From Nitrospinota bacterium (GTDB taxonomy: Bacteria; Nitrospinota; Nitrospinia; SZUA-224), in NCBI GenBank assembly GCA_016212345.1, contig JACRGM010000112.1, positions 1-8,915 on the forward strand: DNA of 8,915 nt, read 5' to 3'. The notes beneath the pieces were generated by a model. It searched no databases and was not told where the DNA came from. It saw only the letters and a list, made by a program, of their open reading frames with translations. The translations under genes and the position numbers were made by a program. Position 1 is the first letter of the stretch. Every line of letters begins with the position of its first letter. This document shows, in pieces, positions 1 through 5,439 of the stretch.

Positions 1-332
1 GAGGTTATGGTCTCCTCTGTATTTCCAGAATAGCTTACAACAAAGAGGAGGGTATCTTTATCTACAAACATGGGAAGGGTATAATTACGATTCACATATA
101 TGGGTAGATCTATCTTATCACTAAGATATGACCTCAGGATATCCCCACCAATGGCAGATCCACCCATCCCTGCTATTACAATCTTCTGTAATCTATTATT
201 ACTCCATGGATTCTCAAAACCTTTACCCAGTTCTACAGCCTCACTACACTGCTGTGGAAAACCAATCAAGTGATCAATCATACAAGAGGCATCTATCTTC
301 CTTATAATCTCATGATCATTTAGATCTATCAT
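1..332 (-). CDS. Bifunctional phosphoglucose/phosphomannose isomerase, N-terminal part (runs off the window)
   Basis: This gene is partial: 110 codons are visible and the rest lies left of base 1. The translation begins MIDLNDHEIIRKIDASCMID. It carries the glycine-rich sugar-isomerase (SIS) signature GMGGSAIGGD at residues 55-64 and SYSGNTEET at 100-108. Together with the N-terminal helix, this pattern is typical of the archaeal/bacterial bifunctional PGI/PMI family, a cytosolic enzyme that interconverts glucose-6-P or mannose-6-P with fructose-6-P. The family is normally about 320-350 residues, so roughly a third is present; the catalytic residues of the second SIS domain are not visible. 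The ATG at 332 is preceded on the minus strand by GAGGA with a 7-nt spacer, which supports this start. A strong terminator upstream separates it from the secreted-protein gene, so it should have its own promoter in the AT-rich 333-408 stretch, but I see no convincing -35/-10 pair there. A single-function SIS protein is the main alternative. Confidence 0.88.
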   Translation of the reverse strand, partial: MIDLNDHEIIRKIDASCMIDHLIGFPQQCSEAVELGKGFENPWSNNRLQKIVIAGMGGSAIGGDILRSYLSDKIDLPIYVNRNYTLPMFVDKDTLLFVVSYSGNTEETIT

Positions 333-408
333 AATCTATTCCTCATATAGATTTCCATATAACAAAATCATCAACAATAATAACAAAAATTAAACCTAAT
401 TTCAAATA

Positions 409-448
409 AAAAGGCCTCTGTCAGGATTTAACCTGACAGAGGCCTTTT
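409..448 (-). terminator. Rho-independent terminator of the secreted-protein gene
   Basis: A perfect 17-bp inverted repeat (409-425 with 432-448) encloses a 6-nt loop. The stem core GGCCTCTGTCAGG is GC-rich. Read on the minus strand, the stem runs into TTTTTATTT; read on the plus strand, the T run is only TTTT followed by CTCCC. It therefore fits best as the terminator of the minus-strand gene that stops at 528. The outer A-T pairs could give some two-way activity, but no plus-strand gene lies upstream to need it. Confidence 0.93.
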
Positions 449-483
449 CTCCCAAAAGGTGGTCTTTTGTGAAACAACCAAGA

Positions 484-518
484 TTGTTCTTAAAGATTTA
501 ACTCCCTTTTAAGAACAA
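484..518 (-). repeat. Perfect 11-bp inverted repeat in the 3' untranslated region of the secreted-protein gene
   Basis: Bases 484-494 (TTGTTCTTAAA) and 508-518 (TTTAAGAACAA) are exact reverse complements around a 13-nt loop. No T run follows, so it is not itself a terminator. The 514-518 segment can also pair, as part of AACAAAGAATTA (514-525), with TAATTCTTGTT (529-539) across the stop codon, with one bulge. Two mutually exclusive hairpins are therefore possible. A role in mRNA 3'-end stability is inference. Confidence 0.6.
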
Positions 519-527
519 AGAATTAAC

Positions 528-1025
528 TTAATTCTTGTTGTAAAGGATGTTCAGGGTTCTCCACCAAACCTTTGCGATATCAGCAGGCTCGTAAGTTTTA
601 AATCTGACGTAAATTTGTGAAGTACCTGCTGGCACAGAAAACCAATGCTTACTGGTGTATGTTTCATCCCCATCACTGACACTCGGGCGATGATACTGAG
701 GCCCATTTGCCCTAACAGTACTACCATCAGGCTTCGTGATCATCACATCCCATAGGCTCCTTAAGACATTATTAGCGTTCTTATCCTGGACCACCATTTC
801 ACTGGAGACGATGACAACGATACAGCCGGCAGTACTCATTGTTACAGGAATTGAAGAAAAGGCGTTAGCATAACTACCGCCACTTGCAGTTACTTCATCT
901 GTGGCACAAACTGCTTTATCCTTGTTCAGCCCATCGCAATTAGTGATAGTCTGTGCAAAAACAGGAAGAACCACACCACAGACCAAAAGTAGAGAAAGAA
1001 TAATAGATTTTTTGAAGATACCCAT
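528..1025 (-). CDS. Small exported protein of unknown function
   Basis: I do not recognise this family. The 165-residue product starts MGIFKKSIILSLLLVCGVVL, a classical Sec signal peptide: basic residues K5-K6, a hydrophobic core at about 7-20, and a likely signal peptidase I cut after V22-F23-A24. There is no lipobox. The mature part of about 141 residues has three cysteines (C30, C40, C68), is rich in Ser/Thr/Val and alternates hydrophobic and polar residues, which suggests a beta-sandwich. It ends with a WW pair (154-155) and an asparagine/lysine tail. The odd cysteine count allows one disulfide and one free thiol. I chose the ATG at 1025 over the in-frame GTG at 1034 because GGAGGTGA sits 5 nt before the ATG. 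The gene has its own promoter and terminator. None of its 11 isoleucine codons is ATA, unlike the ATA-rich neighbours, which points to high expression or foreign origin. No function can be given. Confidence 0.8.
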   Translation of the reverse strand: MGIFKKSIILSLLLVCGVVLPVFAQTITNCDGLNKDKAVCATDEVTASGGSYANAFSSIPVTMSTAGCIVVIVSSEMVVQDKNANNVLRSLWDVMITKPDGSTVRANGPQYHRPSVSDGDETYTSKHWFSVPAGTSQIYVRFKTYEPADIAKVWWRTLNILYNKN

Positions 1026-1225
1026 CCTCCTCACCTCCCTTCTTTAATCTTTGGGTATTTCACTCAAACCACCTCTTCTGGAGAGGACTTATTTCTCTAT
1101 CCCTTTACAAATCCAATAATCATTAGAGAAACAGACCCCCTCCTTCCCTATCACCTCCCTTAAAAGTCATAGGATCTCTATATTTCAACTTCTTTGAGGA
1201 ATTATTTTATGTTTTTGAGGAGTTA
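1026..1225 (-). other. Long 5' leader of the secreted-protein mRNA
   Basis: The predicted start point near 1225 gives a leader of about 200 nt before the ATG at 1025. The 10-mer AGGGAGGTGA occurs twice in it, at 1160-1151 and at 1040-1031, exactly 120 bp apart; the second copy is the gene's own ribosome site. A small hairpin with CCTCT/AGAGG arms lies at 1071-1085. I recognise no known riboswitch class. The upstream copy could serve a tiny leader ORF, but the candidates there (8 and 21 codons) are not convincing. Confidence 0.4.
1031..1038 (-). promoter_or_regulatory. Shine-Dalgarno sequence that fixes the secreted-protein start at 1025
   Basis: On the minus strand GGAGGTGA lies 5 nt upstream of the ATG at 1025. 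This is an almost complete anti-SD complement and the strongest ribosome site in the window. It overlaps the in-frame GTG at 1034, which makes that codon an unlikely start. Confidence 0.8.
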
Positions 1226-1231
1226 TTTTAT
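1193..1231. repeat. Tandem 18-bp direct repeat, period 21 bp, possible operator
   Basis: TTTGAGGAATTATTTTAT (1193-1210) is repeated as TTTGAGGAGTTATTTTAT (1214-1231) with one mismatch and a 3-bp spacer. The period is two helical turns. The lengths match the known layout of E. coli ArgR operators, which are paired 18-bp ARG boxes about 3 bp apart. Against the consensus wNTGAATWWWWATTCANw, copy 1 disagrees at four positions (6, 7, 15, 16) and copy 2 at five. The repeat covers the predicted start site of the minus-strand promoter and lies 46 bp upstream of the argD -35 box. An unrelated regulator or a chance local duplication remains possible. Confidence 0.55.
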
Positions 1232-1261
1232 ATTATAGAGCTTATCATTTGATCTTGTCAA
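1232..1261 (-). promoter_or_regulatory. Near-consensus sigma70-type promoter of the secreted-protein gene
   Basis: Read on the minus strand, TTGACA (1261-1256) and TATAAT (1237-1232) are both perfect consensus hexamers, separated by 18 bp. Transcription should start near 1225 and run leftward into the gene starting at 1025. The spacer is one base longer than the optimum. Confidence 0.8.
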
Positions 1262-1277
1262 GAGAAAAATTAATAAA

Positions 1278-1306
1278 TTGACATCCTTCATTGTAATTGA
1301 TAGTAT
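1278..1306 (+). promoter_or_regulatory. Sigma70-type promoter of the arg operon
   Basis: A perfect -35 box TTGACA (1278-1283) is followed after 17 bp by TAGTAT (1301-1306), a 4/6 match to TATAAT. The start point should fall at about 1312-1315, that is 1-4 nt before the argD ATG at 1316. The promoter is divergent from the minus-strand one, with 16 bp between the two -35 boxes, so the same proteins could affect both. Confidence 0.75.
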
Positions 1307-1315
1307 TTATTCCGG

Positions 1316-2503
1316 ATGATAGAGGACTTTATTACACTCACAGATAGATATATCGCCTCTACCTATACCAGATATCCTATAGCACTTGTTAGAGGAGAAG
1401 GGTGCATGGTATGGGATTCTGAAGGGAAGAGATACTATGATTTTGTCAGTGGTCTGGCTGTCAACAATCTAGGGCATTCTCATCCACGGATCGTTGAGGC
1501 AATCAGGGGGCAGGTAGGGGAACTGATTCATGTCTCCAACCTTTATCATATCCTCCCACAGATAGAGCTGGCAAGGATATTAGTAGAGAACTCCTTTGCA
1601 GATAAGGTATTCTTTTGTAACAGTGGTGCTGAGGCAAATGAAGCGGCTATAAAACTGACGAGGAGATATTACAGCGACCAAGGCAAAAGTGATAGATACG
1701 AGATAATAACAATGCTTAACTCCTTTCACGGAAGGACCATAGCAACGATTACTGCTACAGGACAAGAAAAGTTTCAAAAGGGATTTGGCCCGCTCCTGCC
1801 AGGATTCAGATATGTGCCATTTAATGACCTCTCAGGAGTAGAGGCCACATTAACAAAAAATACCTGTGCAGTAATGGTAGAGCCTATTCAGGGGGAGGGA
1901 GGGGTAAATCTACCTGTGGAGGGGTATCTAAAGGGATTAAGGGATATCTGTGATGCCCATAATCTATTACTTATATTTGATGAGGTCCAGACAGGTATTG
2001 GTAGGACAGGGGAGCTATTTGCCTACGAAAACTACGGAGTAATACCAGATATTATGACATTGGCAAAGTCGCTTGGTGGAGGGGTTCCTATTGGTGCCAT
2101 GTTAGCAAAAGAGGATATTATGAAGTCATTCACCCCAGGGACACATGCTACTACATTTGGTGGTAATCCCCTTGCATGTACTGCAGGGATAGCAACATTA
2201 AAGGTGATCATTGAAGAAGGGATTCTTTCCAATTGCAAGAAGGTCGGGTCTTACTTTATTGAGAGATTAATAGGACTTAAAGAGAGGTATCCCTTTATTC
2301 GAGATATCAGGGGGAAGGGACTAATAATCGGGTTAGAGCTCGATTTTCCAGGAAAGGAGACAACAATAGCCTGTATGGAGAGAGGGTTTCTTATAAATTG
2401 CACAATGGAGAATGTCCTGAGATTCTTACCACCCTTGATAATCGGTGAAAGAGAGATAGATCAATTAATAGATACACTTGATGAGATATTTAGAGCTATA
2501 TGA
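1316..2503 (+). CDS. argD: Acetylornithine aminotransferase
   Basis: This is a class-III PLP aminotransferase of the arginine pathway, cytosolic. It converts N-acetylglutamate semialdehyde and glutamate to N-acetylornithine and 2-oxoglutarate; many members also act as succinyldiaminopimelate aminotransferase in lysine synthesis. Visible family marks are the PLP-phosphate motif NSGAEANEAAIK (102-113), SFHGRT (136-141), the aspartate that contacts the PLP ring in FDEVQTG (D222) and the Schiff-base lysine in LAKSLGGG (K251). At 395 residues it is full length for the family. The ATG at 1316 is the only credible start: an in-frame TAG lies at 1301-1303 with no start codon between. No Shine-Dalgarno sequence precedes it and the promoter ends 9 bp upstream, so the mRNA is probably leaderless. 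Its stop overlaps the argF start by 4 nt (ATGA), indicating coupled translation. Ornithine or GABA aminotransferase is less likely given argF and argG next door. Confidence 0.95.
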   Translation: MIEDFITLTDRYIASTYTRYPIALVRGEGCMVWDSEGKRYYDFVSGLAVNNLGHSHPRIVEAIRGQVGELIHVSNLYHILPQIELARILVENSFADKVFFCNSGAEANEAAIKLTRRYYSDQGKSDRYEIITMLNSFHGRTIATITATGQEKFQKGFGPLLPGFRYVPFNDLSGVEATLTKNTCAVMVEPIQGEGGVNLPVEGYLKGLRDICDAHNLLLIFDEVQTGIGRTGELFAYENYGVIPDIMTLAKSLGGGVPIGAMLAKEDIMKSFTPGTHATTFGGNPLACTAGIATLKVIIEEGILSNCKKVGSYFIERLIGLKERYPFIRDIRGKGLIIGLELDFPGKETTIACMERGFLINCTMENVLRFLPPLIIGEREIDQLIDTLDEIFRAI

Positions 2504-3426
2504 ATAAGGATCTCTTGACAATATACAATCTAACAAGGGATGATATAGAGGAGATATTTGAGAGGGCAGATCACCTAAAGATGATCCGTGAAAAGGGGAG
2601 GGTCTATCAACCTCTAAAGGGTAAGATACTAGGGATGATCTTCAAGAAGGCATCTACAAGGACGAGGATATCCTTTGAGGTAGGGATGTACCAGTTAGGG
2701 GGGGGTGCCATATATCTAAATTCCAGTGATCTTCAGTGGGAAAGGGGCGAGAGCATAGCTGATACTGCAAAGGTCCTCTCTCAATATCTTGATGGCATTC
2801 TCATCAGAACATTTGCACATGAGGAGGTAGAGAGACTCGCTGAATATGCTGATATTCCGGTTATCAATGGACTGACAGATCTACTTCACCCATGTCAGAT
2901 ACTCTCTGATATCTACACCATCAAAGAGAGATTGGGAGAGATCAAAGGGGTGAAGATAGCCTATGTAGGTGATGGAAATAATATAGCGAATACATGGCTC
3001 ATTGGCGCCCCAAAGATGGGTATGGATATATCTATAGCCTCTCCTAAAGGATATCAGCCTAATAAAGAGATAGTAGAGAAAGCCATCTTAATAGCAAGGG
3101 ATAATAAGAGTAGAGTAGAGATCATGAAAGACCCTTTTAGATGTGTAAAGGATGCTGACATCATATATACAGATGTCTGGGTAAGCATGGGGAAGGAAGG
3201 AGAGAGGGAGGAGAGGTGGGAGGCATTTAAGTCTTTTCAGGTGAATCTCGATTTGATTAAAAGGGCTAAGGATAGTGTACTTATAATGCACTGTCTCCCT
3301 GCCCACAGGGGTGAGGAGATTACCTCAGAGGTGATAGATAGCGAGAGGTCAATTGTCTTTGATCAGACAAGAAATAGACTCCATGTCCAGAAGGGAATAC
3401 TGGAGATCTTACTTGGAGGAAGATAA
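2500..3426 (+). CDS. argF: Ornithine carbamoyltransferase
   Basis: It joins carbamoyl phosphate to ornithine, giving citrulline, and normally works as a cytosolic trimer. The carbamoyl-phosphate motif STRTR is at 52-56 and HPCQ at 130-133. The ornithine-binding SMG loop is at 229-231, and the catalytic HCLP motif at 264-267 is followed by AHRGEE. These last two distinguish it from aspartate carbamoyltransferase. At 308 residues it has the usual length with no gaps. The ATG overlaps the argD stop as ATGA, so it is likely translated by coupling to argD. Isoleucine ATA and arginine AGG/AGA codons are frequent, as in the rest of the operon. The product feeds ArgG, encoded 167 nt downstream. Confidence 0.97.
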   Translation: MNKDLLTIYNLTRDDIEEIFERADHLKMIREKGRVYQPLKGKILGMIFKKASTRTRISFEVGMYQLGGGAIYLNSSDLQWERGESIADTAKVLSQYLDGILIRTFAHEEVERLAEYADIPVINGLTDLLHPCQILSDIYTIKERLGEIKGVKIAYVGDGNNIANTWLIGAPKMGMDISIASPKGYQPNKEIVEKAILIARDNKSRVEIMKDPFRCVKDADIIYTDVWVSMGKEGEREERWEAFKSFQVNLDLIKRAKDSVLIMHCLPAHRGEEITSEVIDSERSIVFDQTRNRLHVQKGILEILLGGR

Positions 3427-3515
3427 CCCTCTAAATCCTGTTAAAATGTGGAAGATTTTGGCCTGGCTAACCAAATCAAATAACAGAAATTCAAAACATT
3501 CTGTATGCAATGCTT

Positions 3516-3570
3516 GTAGGGTAGTGGGTGGCATGGACAAACTTGTTTGTCCGTGTCTTTGTGGTAGGGT
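3516..3570. repeat. Palindromic intergenic element between argF and argG
   Basis: The 167-nt gap between argF and argG (3427-3593) has no gene I can support. It contains a hairpin with 11-bp arms, 3532-3542 against 3545-3555, where one pair is G-U. The core GGACAAAC-TT-GTTTGTCC is perfect. The heptamer GTAGGGT flanks it as a direct repeat at 3516-3522 and 3564-3570. The part around the palindrome is G-rich compared with the AT-rich surroundings. There is no following T run, so it is a poor terminator. The layout resembles a dispersed repeat (REP- or MITE-like) or an RNA-processing site; this is inference. Confidence 0.45.
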
Positions 3571-3593
3571 GAAAGGCTATTTTCAGAGGAACA

Positions 3594-4790
3594 ATGACCC
3601 ATAAGATCAAAAAGATAGTCCTTGCATATTCTGGTGGTCTAGATACATCTGTGATCATAAAATGGTTGAAGGAGAGATACGATTGTAAGGTCATTGCCTT
3701 CACCGCAGATATAGGTCAGGGAGATGAGATCGAACCACTGAGGGAGAAGGCCATAGCTACAGGGGCTGATAAGGTCTATATCAAGGATCTGAAGGGAGAA
3801 TTTGCAAGGGACTTTATATTCCCAATCCTGCGGGCAAATGCTATCTACGAAGGTGGATACCTCCTAGGTACCTCTATTGCCCGACCTCTTATTGCAAAGG
3901 AACAGATCAAGGTCGCAGAGATGGAGGGGGCAGAGGCTGTCTCACATGGTGCCACTGGTAAGGGGAATGATCAGGTAAGGTTTGAGTTGACCTATTATGG
4001 ATTTAGACCCGATATAAAGGTTATTGCACCATGGAGGGAATGGGATCTAAGATCGAGGAATGCCCTTATAGAGTATGCTCAAAGATATGGTATCCCTGTA
4101 CCTGTAACAAAAGAGAGACCTTATAGCTCTGATCGTAATCTATTCCATATCAGCTTTGAAGGTGGTCTACTCGAAGACCCTTGGGTAGAACCACCTGAGG
4201 ATATGTTTGTCTTGACTGTCTCCCCAGAGGATGCACCTGATAGACCTACATATATAGAGATAGGATATGAAGGGGGAGATCCTGTCTCTATTGATGGTGA
4301 GAGACTTTCACCAGAGGGGATCATTTCAAGGCTAAACAAGATAGGAGGGGATAATGGTATAGGTCGTATAGATATGGTAGAAAATCGCCTTGTCGGTATA
4401 AAATCGAGGGGTGTATATGAGACCCCTGGGGGGACAATACTCCATATCGCCCATCATGCTGTAGAATCGATCACAATGGACCGTGAGGTAATGCACATTA
4501 GGGACTCTCTCATACCTCAATATGCCACCCTGATATATAATGGATTCTGGTATTCACCTGAACGAGAATTGCTCCAGAAGACCATTGACGAATCCCAGAG
4601 GGATATCTCAGGTAATGTGAGACTCAAGTTATACAAGGGAAACTGTATAGTCGTGGGGAGGAGATCTGATAAATCCCTTTATAAGAAGGAATTAGCTACC
4701 TTTGAAGAGGATGATATCTATGACCCAAAGGCAGCAAATGGTTTCATACGGCTTAATGCACTCCGTATAAATGGAAGGATGAAGAGATAG
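3594..4790 (+). CDS. argG: Argininosuccinate synthase
   Basis: It condenses citrulline and aspartate using ATP to form argininosuccinate, AMP and pyrophosphate, normally as a cytosolic tetramer. The N-terminal ATP pyrophosphatase loop AYSGGLDTSV is at 11-20. YEGGYLLGTSIARP at 85-98 and GATGKGNDQVRFE at 119-131 are the family's citrulline/aspartate-binding signatures. The 398-residue length is standard. The ATG is preceded by AGAGGA at 3585-3590 with a short 3-nt spacer. The 167-nt gap from argF holds a palindrome, so transcription may be modulated here, but no clear promoter is visible. argH, which would finish the pathway and often follows argG, is not in the window. Confidence 0.97.
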   Translation: MTHKIKKIVLAYSGGLDTSVIIKWLKERYDCKVIAFTADIGQGDEIEPLREKAIATGADKVYIKDLKGEFARDFIFPILRANAIYEGGYLLGTSIARPLIAKEQIKVAEMEGAEAVSHGATGKGNDQVRFELTYYGFRPDIKVIAPWREWDLRSRNALIEYAQRYGIPVPVTKERPYSSDRNLFHISFEGGLLEDPWVEPPEDMFVLTVSPEDAPDRPTYIEIGYEGGDPVSIDGERLSPEGIISRLNKIGGDNGIGRIDMVENRLVGIKSRGVYETPGGTILHIAHHAVESITMDREVMHIRDSLIPQYATLIYNGFWYSPERELLQKTIDESQRDISGNVRLKLYKGNCIVVGRRSDKSLYKKELATFEEDDIYDPKAANGFIRLNALRINGRMKR

Positions 4791-4797
4791 ATTAAAG

Positions 4798-5439
4798 ATG
4801 ATAATTGATCTCCATATTCATACAAATAGATATTCCATGTGTAGTATTCTCGACCCAACAAATATGCTAAAAAGGGCACAGAAGCTTAAACTAGATGGTA
4901 TAGTCATCATGGAACATAATCATATCTGGGGCAAGGAGGAGATAGAGGAATTAAAAAGGGAGGTTGGGGGGCATGGGCTTATTGTTCTCAGGGGACAGGA
5001 GATAAGGGGATATAGGAGAGATGGGTCTGCTGAGGGTGATTTTCTCGCCTTTGGATTCTACGAGACCATTGATAAAGAATTATCCTCTACTGAGATCATC
5101 CACATAGTCCATGATAATGGAGGTATTATAATAGCAGCACATCCTTACAGAGATATCTTGGGGATAGGTGATCACATATATGATCTCGATATAGATGGGA
5201 TAGAGGTATTAAACCCAAATCATAGACCTTCTGATATTGAAAATGCCGAGAGGGCAAGAAAGATCATGGATATTGCAGGTACAGGAGGAAGTGATGCACA
5301 TAACCTCCTCCCTATAGGATATTACCTCACCTCTTTTGAAAGAGATATCGAGAGAGAGGAGGATCTGATTAAGGAGATCAGAGAGAAGAGATGTTCTCCT
5401 ATAAGGTATGAGGATATAAAGGAATATGCCTTTAGTTGA
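4798..5439 (+). CDS. PHP-domain metal-dependent phosphoesterase
   Basis: This 213-residue single-domain protein belongs to the PHP superfamily, whose members are phosphoesterases using two or three metal ions. Motif I is DLHIHT (4-9), motif II EHN (39-41) and E68 follows in RGQE. Motif III is AAHP (113-116) and motif IV GGSDAH (163-168), so all metal-binding positions expected for an active enzyme seem present. It lacks the extra domains of DNA polymerase X, DnaE or histidinol phosphatase. It is closest in style to stand-alone TrpH/YciV-type or PHP_C proteins, some of which are nucleotide phosphatases or 5'-3' exonucleases. The substrate cannot be told from sequence. It starts 7 nt after argG with only a weak ribosome site and overlaps the next gene by 14 nt, so it is translated within the operon. 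Histidinol-phosphatase activity is possible but not indicated by the neighbours. Confidence 0.88.
   Translation: MIIDLHIHTNRYSMCSILDPTNMLKRAQKLKLDGIVIMEHNHIWGKEEIEELKREVGGHGLIVLRGQEIRGYRRDGSAEGDFLAFGFYETIDKELSSTEIIHIVHDNGGIIIAAHPYRDILGIGDHIYDLDIDGIEVLNPNHRPSDIENAERARKIMDIAGTGGSDAHNLLPIGYYLTSFERDIEREEDLIKEIREKRCSPIRYEDIKEYAFS

Noticed and set aside
333..408. Promoter for the isomerase gene in the AT-rich gap
   Set aside because: Several TTG- and TAT-like hexamers occur on the minus strand, but none makes a convincing pair with proper spacing in such AT-rich sequence.
1026..1034. GTG at 1034 as the start of the secreted protein, adding MRR
   Set aside because: This GTG is part of the Shine-Dalgarno sequence that serves the ATG at 1025, and its own upstream spacing is too short.
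1097..1123. An 8-codon leader ORF (MIIGFVKG) on the minus strand, and a 21-codon GTG-started one near 1155
   Set aside because: Both are tiny, poorly spaced from the upstream ribosome-like site, and have no codon run that would suggest attenuation.
1580..1777. Antisense reading frames within argD (also 2032-2238), argF, argG, the FAD gene and folD
   Set aside because: All lie opposite well-supported conserved genes, lack plausible starts with ribosome sites, and show no domain signature.
3532..3560. argF-argG palindrome as an intrinsic terminator
   Set aside because: The stem is followed by TCTTTGTGG rather than a T run, and argG continues the same pathway downstream without a visible new promoter.
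3353..3604. An 83-codon plus-strand reading frame spanning the end of argF and the intergenic gap
   Set aside because: It overlaps the conserved C-terminus of argF in another frame, has no ribosome site, and its translation resembles no known protein.
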